Assembly (NCBI GenBank): GCA_910578455.1
Contig: CAJTQA010000011.1
Coordinates: 1 to 64,000 of the forward strand
Origin: an uncultured Dorea sp.
GTDB lineage: Bacteria > Bacillota > Clostridia > Lachnospirales > Lachnospiraceae
Reading direction: 5' to 3'
DNA: 64,000 nucleotides
Part shown: positions 17,033-25,584 of the stretch, one piece after another
How positions within the stretch are numbered: the stretch's first letter is position 1
Layout of the letters: the number at the start of each line of letters is the position of its first letter
Made by a program: the position numbers and the translations under genes
Notes under the pieces: generated by a model
The model's database searches: none
The model's input: the letters and a program-made list of their open reading frames with translations, nothing else
What the model was told of the DNA's origin: nothing

Positions 17033-17072
17033 GACCAGCCGGTTCGGTAATCTCCGGGCCGGCTGGCCTTTT
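17033..17072. terminator. Bidirectional terminator after the pilus-like operon
   Basis: A long G+C-rich stem (ACCAGCCGG with CCGGCTGGC, about 17033-17067) followed by TTTTT on the plus strand. On the minus strand the stem is followed by TCTTTTC. It ends both the pilus-like operon and the convergent signal peptidase gene. Confidence 0.8.
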
Positions 17073-17087
17073 TAATCTGTTGTTCCG

Positions 17088-17648
17088 TTATTTCGTCTTC
17101 CGAATGTAAAACTTTCCTCCCTGCAGCAGTATCTTCCCTTTTATCTGGCGTTTACCGACTGCACCGAAAGTTCTGGAATCCATGGAGGCTTCCCTGTTAT
17201 CCCCCATTACGAACAGCTGATCCTCCTCTAGCGTCAGCGGGTATCTCACTGCACCCTCCTGGACAAATGTCCTTCCCTGAATATAAGGCTCATCTAAAAT
17301 TTCCTCATTCAAATAGACGTTCCCGTCCTTTATCTCTATAGTATCTCCTGCTGCCGCAATAACACGCTTTACATAATACTTTCCCTCCGGAACGCGCACA
17401 GATACCACATCTCCCGCCCTGTATCCAGCATTTATCCGAAAGTACATGACAACTTCGCCGCTCTTTAATGCCGGCTGCATCGAATCGCCCTTTATAAACG
17501 AAAATCCAACCACGAGACGGAAGACAAGAAAAACACCGGCAATTAATATGATAAATTTCCTGGCATCAATCAGCCACCCATATTTCAGACCGTCATATTT
17601 CCCGAGAATCCTTCTATTACTTTTTCTGCTCCTTCGGTTTCCGGCCAC
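17088..17648 (-). CDS. lepB: Type I signal peptidase
   Basis: Removes signal peptides from exported proteins at the outer face of the membrane. The 186-residue Gram-positive form has one membrane helix (about 31-50), catalytic Ser56 in KGDSMQPAL and general-base Lys94 in YYVKRVIAAAGD. It also has GDNREASMDSRTFG near the end. The N-terminus is strongly basic and cytosolic. It starts 10 bases after the kinase-like gene, so they are likely co-transcribed. It may or may not be the only signal peptidase of the cell. Confidence 0.92.
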   Translation of the reverse strand: MAGNRRSRKSNRRILGKYDGLKYGWLIDARKFIILIAGVFLVFRLVVGFSFIKGDSMQPALKSGEVVMYFRINAGYRAGDVVSVRVPEGKYYVKRVIAAAGDTIEIKDGNVYLNEEILDEPYIQGRTFVQEGAVRYPLTLEEDQLFVMGDNREASMDSRTFGAVGKRQIKGKILLQGGKFYIRKTK

Positions 17649-17657
17649 GCTTTCACC

Positions 17658-18722
17658 TTATCCTTCTTCCTTAAACATCCTGAGTATCATATCCACCGAG
17701 CCTTTGATCCCATAGCTGGCGCTGTTGATGCACAGATCGTAGTTCATCGCTTTCCCCCACTCAAGGCCGGTATAGAACTTAAAATACTTCACATGTTTCT
17801 TATCAAGCCTCTTAAGCATATCCCGGGCTTTTTTCTCCGACAGCCCTGGGTTTACCGACAGCACCCGCTGCAGCCTCTGCTCAAATGGCGCGGTAATGTA
17901 GATGCTGATATGAGGAATATTGTTGTTGGCAAGAATCACGTCGGCACACCGCCCCATGACTACAAAGTCTTCTTTTCTCGCCATGTCGCAGATAAGCTGG
18001 CTCTGGTTAAAAAATACCGCGTCTTTCTTCGGCAGCCCGTGATAGCGGCCAAAGTCTTTAAATCTCCTGCTGAGCGTCACTTTCTGCTCATCTGCGAATG
18101 CCGGGCGTGTATTCACATACCGGTCCTTATTCTCCTGGTCTAATATGTAAGGGAATCCCCCTTTGTCAAGCACATTATCCCGCTCAGCGTCAAGCCTTCT
18201 CAACACCTCACTGAAGATTTCCGCGTCATAATAATTAATCTTAAGCTTATCCGCAAGCGTAAAGCCGATCTCGCTGCCTCCGCTGCCAAAAGTACGGCCA
18301 ATGCAGATGACAGTATGGTCATTCTCGGAAAAGCGGTTGTGCAGATTGGTCTTATTAAGCCTTGAGCGCTCCTCATTGAGCACATCCCCCTCGGCAAAGC
18401 TGGTAGGAAGGCTTGTAACCTCCGTAAGGATCCTGTCATATTCTCTCATCAGCTCTTTCTTTGTCTGATCGTCACGGACGGTACGCGCCATATTGCTGAT
18501 AAGAGCCAGGTCGCTACGCACGATATGCCCCTGATTACGGGCCAGCAGCTCCCATACAAGTTCGTCCACGCACCGCTCCCTGTCTTTTGTAAACACCCGT
18601 CCAAGGGAAGATCCGAGGCACTGATACACTTTCGTATCAAGGTCATAAATCTGCTCCGCCAACACGCGGAGCTCCTTTTCATCATACTTTGACGATCGTA
18701 GTTCCTCCTGAGTGCAAACCAT
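17658..18722 (-). CDS. Cytidylate kinase-like protein with N-terminal extension
   Basis: A 354-residue protein. Residues from about 135 onward form a P-loop kinase of the cytidylate kinase-like type: VICIGRTFGSGGSEIGF as the phosphate-binding loop, INYYDAEIFSEVLRR, then DFVVMGRCADVIL and HISIYITAPFEQR. The first 130 residues are helical and not a catalytic domain I know. The substrate of these clostridial proteins is not established, so CMP kinase activity should not be assumed. ATG 18722 is preferred to the GTG three bases upstream because of spacing to AGGAGG. Followed closely by the signal peptidase gene. Confidence 0.8.
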   Translation of the reverse strand: MVCTQEELRSSKYDEKELRVLAEQIYDLDTKVYQCLGSSLGRVFTKDRERCVDELVWELLARNQGHIVRSDLALISNMARTVRDDQTKKELMREYDRILTEVTSLPTSFAEGDVLNEERSRLNKTNLHNRFSENDHTVICIGRTFGSGGSEIGFTLADKLKINYYDAEIFSEVLRRLDAERDNVLDKGGFPYILDQENKDRYVNTRPAFADEQKVTLSRRFKDFGRYHGLPKKDAVFFNQSQLICDMARKEDFVVMGRCADVILANNNIPHISIYITAPFEQRLQRVLSVNPGLSEKKARDMLKRLDKKHVKYFKFYTGLEWGKAMNYDLCINSASYGIKGSVDMILRMFKEEG

Positions 18723-18734
18723 CACACATACCTC

Positions 18735-20081
18735 CTATAAGAAAAATACAAGCGTATCCAGCAAAAATACCGGAACCAGTATACACAGCGACCACAGGAT
18801 ATATCCGAAAAACGACGGCATGTGGATACCATTTTCATCGGAGATCGCCTTTACCATAAAGTTCGGCGCATTTCCAATATATGTATTGGCTCCCATAAAT
18901 ACCGCGCCGCAAGATATGGCCGTCAGCATTCCCACCGGAATCTTCCCAAGCGTCGTCGTGATTCCCTGTGCGAAATCCATCGCCCCAGAGGTAGTCAGGA
19001 ATACCAGATACGTCGGCGTATTGTCAAGAAAGCTCGAGAGCGCCCCTGTTACCCAGAACATCTGCACCGGCTTGGTAAGCCCAAGGCTCCCGCCCATACT
19101 TTTAAGAATCATCAATGCCGGCTGCATCGTGATAAAGATTCCGGCAAACAATACGGCTACCTCTTTGATGGCTCCCCACGTAAAATGGTTCTTCTGGCGA
19201 ATCTTCTCGCTGGTTGTCTTAAACGACAGGAACGCCGCCAAAAGAATAATCGCCATCTCTATCATCGCCGGATAAGTCAGCGTTACCTCTCCATAGATAT
19301 GGATTCCTTTCACCGCGCCTTCTGCCGTCTTAAACGCCGGGAGGTCCGGCAGCGCTCCGCTCAGGACAACCGCCGCGACAATCATCACGATAAAAAGCAG
19401 ATTGTGCAGCCCGCTGATTGATATCCTTGTTCCTGGCTTGCTGATGTCCGGCACACGGCCCCTGGCAATCTCCCGGCAGTATTTCTTCCGGTCAACCCAG
19501 TAAAATATAAACAGCAGCACCGCCATGTTGAACACCAGAATCGGAAACAGATGAAGGCTCCAGGAAAACGGCACTCCTCTGGAAAATCCCATAAGCAGCG
19601 GCGGATCCCCGATAGGCGTTAAGCAGCCTCCGATATTCGACACAAGAAAGATGAAAAATACCATAATGTGCTTTCTGTGCCTTCTCCACGAATTCATCTT
19701 AATCACCGGACGAACCATCAGCATACTGGCTCCTGTAGTGCCAATCAGGCTTGACAGCAGCGTTCCGATCGTGAGCAGGATGATATTGACCCTGGGGGAT
19801 CCGGCAAGGTCGCCCTCCAGCGTAATATTTCCTGACACGCAGAACAGTCCGAAAAGCAGGACGATAAAGGAAAGGTAATCTCCGATGATGCATTCCAACA
19901 CCACTTCAAGAGTCTCTCCCGCTCCAAAAGCAATTCCAAAAGGAATTATAAGCAGGAGCGACCAGAACCCTGCCACAAGCGGCTGATGGCTCTCCCACCA
20001 CTCTCCTTTAACTAACGGCATTACCGCAATGCAAAGCAATATTCCGATAAACGGTATGCAAAACGCTACACTCATATTCAA
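18735..20081 (-). CDS. Sodium/proton antiporter-like ion transporter (NhaD/ArsB superfamily)
   Basis: A 448-residue protein with about 11-12 membrane helices. The IT-superfamily signature is seen in IGTTGASMLMVRPVIKMN, NIGGCLTPIGDPPLLMGF and ALSSFLDNTPTYLVF, with the mirrored half ending in FMGANTYIGNAPNFMVK. These paired re-entrant loops bind the cation or anion. Relatives are annotated as Na+/H+ antiporters, but the substrate is not proven by sequence. It ends 13 bases before the kinase-like gene on the same strand. Confidence 0.85.
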   Translation of the reverse strand: MNMSVAFCIPFIGILLCIAVMPLVKGEWWESHQPLVAGFWSLLLIIPFGIAFGAGETLEVVLECIIGDYLSFIVLLFGLFCVSGNITLEGDLAGSPRVNIILLTIGTLLSSLIGTTGASMLMVRPVIKMNSWRRHRKHIMVFFIFLVSNIGGCLTPIGDPPLLMGFSRGVPFSWSLHLFPILVFNMAVLLFIFYWVDRKKYCREIARGRVPDISKPGTRISISGLHNLLFIVMIVAAVVLSGALPDLPAFKTAEGAVKGIHIYGEVTLTYPAMIEMAIILLAAFLSFKTTSEKIRQKNHFTWGAIKEVAVLFAGIFITMQPALMILKSMGGSLGLTKPVQMFWVTGALSSFLDNTPTYLVFLTTSGAMDFAQGITTTLGKIPVGMLTAISCGAVFMGANTYIGNAPNFMVKAISDENGIHMPSFFGYILWSLCILVPVFLLDTLVFFL

Positions 20082-20228
20082 ACGCCCCCTTTATAAAAAT
20101 CCAGCAATTATTTTAATCAGAAAGACATCTAAAATCAATATGAAAAATTATTAGAAAATCTGTCTAAAATGACATAAAATATTAAAAACTGCACAAAAAA
20201 TACAGCGGCCTGAATCTGTCTTTTTTCA

Positions 20229-20257
20229 TTGTTTTTATTCGTCTTTTTATGTATACT
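20229..20257 (+). promoter_or_regulatory. Promoter of the MgtC-like gene
   Basis: TTGTTT at 20229-20234, a 17-base spacer, then TATACT at 20252-20257. The start codon lies 33 bases downstream with TAGGAGGAA. No magnesium riboswitch fold is apparent in the 208-base gap. Confidence 0.6.
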
Positions 20258-20289
20258 TTAATCATGAAAAAATTTAGGAGGAACCTGAC

Positions 20290-21021
20290 ATGAAAGGTTG
20301 GAATCTTTTAGAACCGCTGCCATTAAAAGCATACCTTCGGGACTTAAATTACATATCCATTCTGTTCCGTATTTTTCTGTCCGTCCTTGTGGGGGGCATC
20401 CTGGGCATGGAAAGAGGCAAGAAGAACAGGCCTGCCGGACTGCGTACCTACATTCTGGTGTGTCTTGGTTCTGCCCTTGTCATGATGACAAACCAATATG
20501 TCTACCTGGTCTACGGAACCGGCGATCCCGTCCGGCTGGGTGCCCAGGTTATCAGCGGTGTTGGCTTTCTGGGCGCGGGAACCATCGTTCTCACCGGGCG
20601 GAACAAGATCATGGGCATTACAACCGCAGCAGGTCTCTGGACTGCTGCCTGCAGCGGGCTTGCTATTGGCATCGGCTTTTATGAGGGCGCCATTGTAGGT
20701 GGCATCGCCATTGCTTTTACCGTTTCAGGCCTTTTAAAATTCGATATCTGGCTGCGGAAGAAATCCCAGTATCTGGACTTGTATATCGAATACAGCGGCG
20801 AAAAAGGCGATTTCAGCAGGTTTCTTCAATACGCCAAAGACCATCAGCTGGAAGTCCACAATATCCAGATAAACAACGGCTACTCCTGGCACGACCAGAA
20901 CGGGAAGCAGAAAACTCTCAGCTACATTGTCACCGTTTCAAGCCATGTGCAGCGTTCCCATACGGAAATTATAGAACTTCTGGCACATGAAGACGGAATC
21001 CTGTTTATCGAAGAACTATAA
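20290..21021 (+). CDS. MgtC/SapB-family membrane protein
   Basis: A 243-residue protein. The N-terminal half is the four- to five-helix MgtC domain with LVGGILGMERGKKNRPAGLRT, AQVISGVGFLGAGTI and TTAAGLWTAACSGLAIG. The soluble C-terminal half (from about 155) is an ACT-like regulatory domain. MgtC proteins help cells grow at low Mg2+ and, in some species, modulate the ATP synthase; this member's job is unknown. It has its own promoter and no operon partners. It ends 14 bases before the convergent RsgI-like gene with no terminator between. Confidence 0.9.
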   Translation: MKGWNLLEPLPLKAYLRDLNYISILFRIFLSVLVGGILGMERGKKNRPAGLRTYILVCLGSALVMMTNQYVYLVYGTGDPVRLGAQVISGVGFLGAGTIVLTGRNKIMGITTAAGLWTAACSGLAIGIGFYEGAIVGGIAIAFTVSGLLKFDIWLRKKSQYLDLYIEYSGEKGDFSRFLQYAKDHQLEVHNIQINNGYSWHDQNGKQKTLSYIVTVSSHVQRSHTEIIELLAHEDGILFIEEL

Positions 21022-21034
21022 CCGGCAAAGGCAG

Positions 21035-21823
21035 TCATTCCCCGCTGCCTTCCTGCTGGCACATCCCTCTGCCCCTTCCGTGGCCGCTGTGCTGTCCTCT
21101 GCCACATCTGCCTGCGCCGCTTTCTGTCCTGTCTATGTTTCCGCCCTCCGTCAGCCCGTCTATCATATCCCATATCTGGCACATCGTAAGGCCTTGCATG
21201 TCTTCCTCGGTAATAGCAGGATCTAGCGCCTGGAGCTGTAAAAATGCCCTGTACTTTCCGCACGACATACCGGCCTCATGTGCTGCTGCGATTTCTTTGG
21301 AATATCCCCAGGAACAGTGGACATTAGCATAAGACGATGTGCAGTCAGACACGTTGACCAGCAGCTCATTATTTTTGGCCTCGTTCTCCCCAAATACCGT
21401 AACGGCTATAAATTGATTTTGCACGATGTATTCTTTCATGTCCCTATCCGCCAATATCGTCTCCAGCGCGTCTTTATAATTCAGGTTATAGACATCTATG
21501 TCAGACATGACAGCATATCCGTCCTCATTGAAAGTGTCAACGGAAACTACCTTGTTAAATCGGTTAATTCCAAGTTCAATAGACGGGTTGACATCAATGC
21601 TGATTGCAAATGCCGGTATCAGATAAGCCGAATAACCCATTCCCACAAGCAGAAACATTGCAAAGCATGCCGCAGCAGCAATCCATCTCCTGGCGGAAAC
21701 TGTTTTTCTTTTATTATATCCATTTGTAGCTTTTGCCAGAAACTCCATAGTGCAATTCTTTAGTTCTTGTTCCGTATGGATTTTATCAAATGCGTTCTGC
21801 AGTCTATGTTTCACAATCATCAC
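21035..21823 (-). CDS. RsgI-like anti-sigma factor
   Basis: A 262-residue single-pass protein with a cytosolic N-terminus (about 1-45), a membrane helix (about 46-68), then the RsgI juxtamembrane domain with AISIDVNPSIELGINRFNKV and VDTFNEDG. The extracytoplasmic part ends in a low-complexity Gly/Arg/Gln tail (GRGQHSGHGRGRGMC). In characterised clostridial systems the cytosolic head holds a sigma factor and the outer part senses a signal. The gene overlaps the upstream ECF sigma gene by 20 bases, strong support for a sigma/anti-sigma pair. The outside domain is short and lacks the carbohydrate-binding modules of cellulolytic species. Confidence 0.82.
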   Translation of the reverse strand: MMIVKHRLQNAFDKIHTEQELKNCTMEFLAKATNGYNKRKTVSARRWIAAAACFAMFLLVGMGYSAYLIPAFAISIDVNPSIELGINRFNKVVSVDTFNEDGYAVMSDIDVYNLNYKDALETILADRDMKEYIVQNQFIAVTVFGENEAKNNELLVNVSDCTSSYANVHCSWGYSKEIAAAHEAGMSCGKYRAFLQLQALDPAITEEDMQGLTMCQIWDMIDGLTEGGNIDRTESGAGRCGRGQHSGHGRGRGMCQQEGSGE

Positions 21824-22289
21824 CCCCCAGTCTTTCCCTGAGCAATTGTTTTGAACGCGTCAGGAGCGTATACACAGTGTTCTTGTTCTTTTTGAGAATA
21901 TGGGCAATTTCAACGGCGGTATATCCCTCATAGTAATAAAGATATACCGCCTCCCTGTATTTCTCCGGCAGAGACAAAACAGCCTCCAGCACTTCGCTGT
22001 TGTCCGGCGTCAGTTCTTCCTGCTGGTGAATTAACTCTTCTAACGGAACCATATGGCTGCGGAAAAAGTCTCTAAAAAAGTCTCTGCACGCGTTGATTGT
22101 AACCCGGATAAACCACGCCTTTTCATGTTCTTCACTCTCAAACTTAACGGAACTTAGGACATATTTCAAAAAAACATTTTGAAATATGTCCTCCGAATCA
22201 TGGTAACTTTTCAAATGTATCATACAGAGCCGCCGGACAGTATCCGCATACTGCTCCATCGCCCTGATTACATCCTGTTCGTTCCGCAT
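21804..22289 (-). CDS. ECF-type sigma factor paired with the RsgI-like protein
   Basis: A 161-residue sigma factor with region 2 (AMEQYADTVRRLCMIHL, then DSEDIFQNVFLKYV and AWFIRVTINACRDFF) and region 4 (SLPEKYREAVYLYYYEGYTA, then KKNKNTVYTLLTRSKQLLRE). It is full length for an ECF factor without extra domains. Its 3' end overlaps the anti-sigma gene, so the proteins are made in a fixed ratio. It likely controls its own operon, though I cannot identify its promoter signature. Possible targets include the secreted protein gene just upstream at 22337-22795. Confidence 0.88.
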   Translation of the reverse strand: MRNEQDVIRAMEQYADTVRRLCMIHLKSYHDSEDIFQNVFLKYVLSSVKFESEEHEKAWFIRVTINACRDFFRDFFRSHMVPLEELIHQQEELTPDNSEVLEAVLSLPEKYREAVYLYYYEGYTAVEIAHILKKNKNTVYTLLTRSKQLLRERLGGDDCET

Positions 22290-22336
22290 AACATACCCTC
22301 TTTTTCATCTGCCCGTCTGCCGGGCCAGGTTGTGCA

Positions 22337-22795
22337 TTATTTCTTTTTCCACTTCGCATAGAGAGTCTTTTTGCCAAAACTTCCTTTTTTAATTGAAGTC
22401 ACTTTTTTCTTGTACTTCTTATCCGCATACCAGCCTTTGAACTTATAACCCTTTCTGGTAGGCTTTTTCAGTTTGATGTTCTTTGAGTTGCTGTAATAAT
22501 ACGATGGGTTCTTTTTACTGTTCTTTCCGCCTCTCAGATTATACTTGATGGCGTATTTCATGTTGTCGCAAACGCCGTCTCCGTCTGCATCCACATATCC
22601 CCCGCCGCATCCATAGCCATAACCGCGTCCATAACCGCCGTTCCCACAGCCATAACCATTTCCATAATTATCGCAGATGCCGTCCCCGTCTGCATCCACA
22701 TAATTCCTTCCGCCCATAGGGCATGCGGCAGATACCGTGGTGCTGCATACTGAAAAAATGAGTACCATAGTTAAAAGCGCTACAAATTTTTTCAT
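22337..22795 (-). CDS. Small secreted protein with Ca-binding-like motifs and an InlB repeat
   Basis: A 152-residue exported protein. The signal peptide ends near VSAACPMGG. Two copies of a YVDADGDGICDN-type motif, each a potential calcium loop (DxDxDG), flank a Gly/Tyr-rich stretch (GNGYGCGNGGYGRGYGYG). The C-terminal 70 residues are an InlB B-repeat/Listeria-Bacteroides repeat (YNLRGG, GYKFKGWYADK, TLYAKWKKK) with a very basic surface. ATG 22795 with GGAGGAAG is preferred over an in-frame upstream start. It may bind the cell wall or a host/polymer surface. It lies 47 bases downstream of the sigma gene start on the same strand side. Confidence 0.75.
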   Translation of the reverse strand: MKKFVALLTMVLIFSVCSTTVSAACPMGGRNYVDADGDGICDNYGNGYGCGNGGYGRGYGYGCGGGYVDADGDGVCDNMKYAIKYNLRGGKNSKKNPSYYYSNSKNIKLKKPTRKGYKFKGWYADKKYKKKVTSIKKGSFGKKTLYAKWKKK

Positions 22796-22900
22796 TTTCT
22801 CTTCCTCCATTTTATAGAATTATTTTGTTTCATTCATAATACGATTGAGAAGATGAAATCCATTCAAATCATAGAAAATTCTGTAAAATTATGGTATCTC

Positions 22901-23814
22901 CTATCTTTTTGCCTTTCTGTATCCGGCTTCCTCCGCCTCCTGTTCTGAACCAAAGATCACAAGATGCCTGGAATCTTTCATTTCCTCATAGTCCGCCTGC
23001 CCCGGGCAGTGATAAATCTTTGACCTGGAATTGCCTCTGATTTCCCCAGTTTCTTTTCCCTGGTCCTTCACTCCGTTCTCTCCGCCGGGACTGCTCTCTC
23101 CTGTAGCATAATCTATATCAATTCCCGGCTGGACATTGTACACGTAGACATTGTAAGAGATGCCTTCTCCCCCGTCCTCCACAGACATTGCCTCCATCTG
23201 CACCCCGGAGGCCAGCAGGTTATCCCCCTCAAAGACAGGCACGACACGGTACATTACATGGTTATCTGTCTCTTTCACATAATCTGCCACCATATTTTCA
23301 AAGGGCAGCATGCCCTCCACGTTCATATACCGGGTTCCTGTAATAAGGTTCTTCTCATTTGCATTTTCCCAGATAGCTGGTAGCCTATCAGGTGGCATCT
23401 GTTATACAGGTATTTCCCGTCCACATTGTCGTATTTCACCGTGTGCCAGCCTGTCGGCCTTACCTGTCCGATCTTTCCCCGCTTTTCATCCGGCATCAAG
23501 TCTTCGCCTACACTGGCGCACACCATCCCGCACCTTCCCAGGTCATCCAGCTCTCCGTATTCTTCAAATGATTCTTCTGAAAGCTCCTTCTCTGAAAATC
23601 CCGGCTCATTCCCGTTAATCTCCACATAAGGAATTCCGGCATATTCCGGCACATCTGCAGGAGAGATTATCTCCGGGGCGCTCTCCGACACATCCGCAGA
23701 TACAGCAATCTTTGAATCGCCGCCGCACGCCGTCACAATCAGAGCTAAAGCTACGGCGCATAACAGAGCCGGCATCCGGCTTACTTTAAATTCTTTTATT
23801 CTTATCTGTCTCAT
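22901..23814 (-). pseudogene. DNA/RNA non-specific endonuclease lipoprotein, frameshifted
   Basis: The N-terminal frame (23814-23323) gives a lipoprotein signal with lipobox IVTACG and the first half of the nuclease, including GWHTVKYD and YNRCHLIGYQLSG with the catalytic His. The second frame (to 22901) resumes exactly at NANEKNLITGTRYMNVEG with the metal-binding Asn. The junction is GGGAAAATG at 23361-23370 on the minus strand; one more G (GGGGAAAATG) would restore a single frame. The C-terminus has an Ada-like YHCPGQADYEEM segment. The ATGA overlap with the upstream gene shows it was part of an operon. It is either a recent pseudogene, a phase-variable gene or a base-calling error. Confidence 0.85.
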
Positions 23815-24230
23815 CTCGCCCTTTTATAAACCTCCTTTGTAATCCTATCGTGAGAAAATCCTTCAAACTCCTCCATCCTCTCCCGGCTCCATCTCCCATC
23901 CGCAAGATCCAGCGTAAAATAAACATCTGCCGGATAAGCGCGGTTCCATCGGTACAAAATTACCGCCTCAATCTTTTCCTCATATTCCGATATATCAGCA
24001 TCTTCTATAAAGCAATACTCCCCCTCGCCAGCTTTTTCCAGAAATTCCTCCGACACGGCTATGCCGCCGGGCATATCGCCACAGAACATTTTTTTCGAAT
24101 AGCTGCTCATATGCAGTTTTTTTCCGCTGCATTCCTTCAGCATGTCCTTGTGCTGGGCGCGGTCTTTGCTTAAACGGCGCTTGTGGAACATCATGCCGTT
24201 CCTGTCATCTATACATACTATAAGAATCAC
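23811..24230 (-). CDS. Conserved clostridial protein of the type often mislabelled ribonuclease Z
   Basis: A 139-residue protein from a GTG at 24230 with GAGGGAG upstream. The core has VCIDDRNGMMFHKRR near the start, LHMSSYSKKMF, FLEKAGEGEYCFIED and AVILYRWNRAYPADVYF. I know this set of motifs from short clostridial proteins that databases sometimes call ribonuclease Z, yet no metallo-beta-lactamase motif (HxHxDH) is present, so that name should not be trusted. The reading frame stays open upstream to 24455, but that part lacks conservation features. It overlaps the frameshifted nuclease gene by four bases (ATGA). Confidence 0.65.
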   Translation of the reverse strand: MILIVCIDDRNGMMFHKRRLSKDRAQHKDMLKECSGKKLHMSSYSKKMFCGDMPGGIAVSEEFLEKAGEGEYCFIEDADISEYEEKIEAVILYRWNRAYPADVYFTLDLADGRWSRERMEEFEGFSHDRITKEVYKRAR

Positions 24231-24478
24231 TCTTTTATTCTCCCTCACAAAGAATCTATCTATATAGTATTTCAACGCTGCCGGTATGTCAATGATATCT
24301 CTTTCTGATCTTATGCTCTGATTTCCTCCTGCAGCATGCCCCGCAAAATATCCCTCAGCTTCTGTCTTCCAATACAGGCATCTCTGTAGTATACTAATTA
24401 ATGGCTGTTTGGGGTCATCTATATTTTCCCCGCCGCCTTGTTGCCTTTTATTCATTACACTTTGGAGTTACGAATCAG

Positions 24479-25237
24479 ATGAACCGAGACAAAAATGCTT
24501 TTATCAATGGAATACGCGACGGCATCCCCATCGCCCTTGGCTACTTTTCCGTAGCCTTTTCCCTGGGAATCGTCGCAAAAAAGGCCGGACTCAACCCTTT
24601 CCAGGGATTTTTATCCAGCCTGTTAAATCACGCTTCCGCGGGAGAGTACGCGGAATTTACCGTTATTATGGCAAACGCCCCTTATCTGGAGATGGCATTC
24701 GTCATCCTTGTCACAAATATCCGCTATATGCTGATGAGCTGCGCGCTGAGCCAGAAGTTTAGCCCAAAGACTTCTCAGCTACACCGTTTTTTAGTAGGTT
24801 TTGGCGTCACAGACGAGATATTCGGCATCAGCATCGGAAGAACCGGCGCTTTAAATCCTTACTATAACTACGGCGCCATGGCAATTGCGCTGCCAAGCTG
24901 GGCCGCCGGAACCGGCATCGGGGTAGTGGCAGGCAATATCCTGCCTGCATCGGCGGTGAGCGCCTTAAGCGTCGCCCTCTACGGCATGTTTATCGCGATC
25001 ATCATCCCTGCATCCAAAGCCAACCGGGTAGTAGGTGGAGTTGTAGCTGCAAGTTTCCTCATCAGTTTCACAGTATCCAAGATACCTCTCTTCGACCATA
25101 TGTCTGACAGCATGAAAATCAGCCTGCTGACAGTAATCATTGCCGGAGTCGCAGCTTACCTGTTCCCGGCGAAGGATGAAGAAGAGGGCGAAGAATGCAT
25201 CGCCGATGCCCCAGATACTACTAAGGAGGTACGTTAA
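24479..25237 (+). CDS. azlC: AzlC-family branched-chain amino acid exporter, large subunit
   Basis: A 252-residue membrane protein with about seven helices. The family core is visible: IRDGIPIALGYFSVAFSLGI near the start, GFLSSLLNHASAGEYAEF and VTNIRYMLMSCALSQKF. AzlC acts with a small AzlD partner to export branched-chain amino acids or analogues. ATG 24479 is chosen because the homology starts there and TTGGAG lies upstream. The C-terminal tail is acidic (DEEEGEECIADAPD). Two bases separate it from azlD. Confidence 0.9.
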   Translation: MNRDKNAFINGIRDGIPIALGYFSVAFSLGIVAKKAGLNPFQGFLSSLLNHASAGEYAEFTVIMANAPYLEMAFVILVTNIRYMLMSCALSQKFSPKTSQLHRFLVGFGVTDEIFGISIGRTGALNPYYNYGAMAIALPSWAAGTGIGVVAGNILPASAVSALSVALYGMFIAIIIPASKANRVVGGVVAASFLISFTVSKIPLFDHMSDSMKISLLTVIIAGVAAYLFPAKDEEEGEECIADAPDTTKEVR

Positions 25238-25239
25238 CC

Positions 25240-25557
25240 ATGACCCATAGCATCTATCTTTACATATTCGTGGCAGCGGCAGTATCCTGCCTGATCCGCG
25301 TGCTGCCTCTTACGCTGATCCGGGGAAAGATCAAAAATCAGTTTATCCGGTCATTTTTATATTACGTGCCGTATGTGACGCTTGCGGTTATGACATTTCC
25401 CGCAATCATCGCCGCCCCTCAGATTCCAATTGCAGGAATCCTTGCCCTGGTTGCAGGAATTATTGCATCCTGGAAAGGGATGAATATGCTGGGGATTGCC
25501 GCTCTTTGCTGCGCGGTAGTATTTGTGTGCGAGGCAGTCATGCCGTATCTGGCATAG
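25240..25557 (+). CDS. azlD: AzlD-family small subunit of the amino acid exporter
   Basis: A 105-residue protein with four hydrophobic segments and the AzlD features RVLPLTLIRGKIKN and FLYYVPYVTLAVMTFPAI. It starts two bases after azlC, with AAGGAGG inside the azlC end, so both are translated together. It is required with AzlC for transport in characterised systems. Confidence 0.9.
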   Translation: MTHSIYLYIFVAAAVSCLIRVLPLTLIRGKIKNQFIRSFLYYVPYVTLAVMTFPAIIAAPQIPIAGILALVAGIIASWKGMNMLGIAALCCAVVFVCEAVMPYLA

Positions 25558-25584
25558 TTTTATGATATGTTTTTAAGCGGCGGC

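Noticed and set aside
20082..20289. Magnesium riboswitch before the MgtC-like gene
   Set aside because: No M-box helices or conserved segments are visible; only a standard promoter was found.
24231..24455. N-terminal extension of the 139-residue clostridial protein
   Set aside because: The open frame continues upstream, but similarity, ribosome-binding site and composition all place the start at GTG 24230; the extension would also overlap the azlC promoter region.
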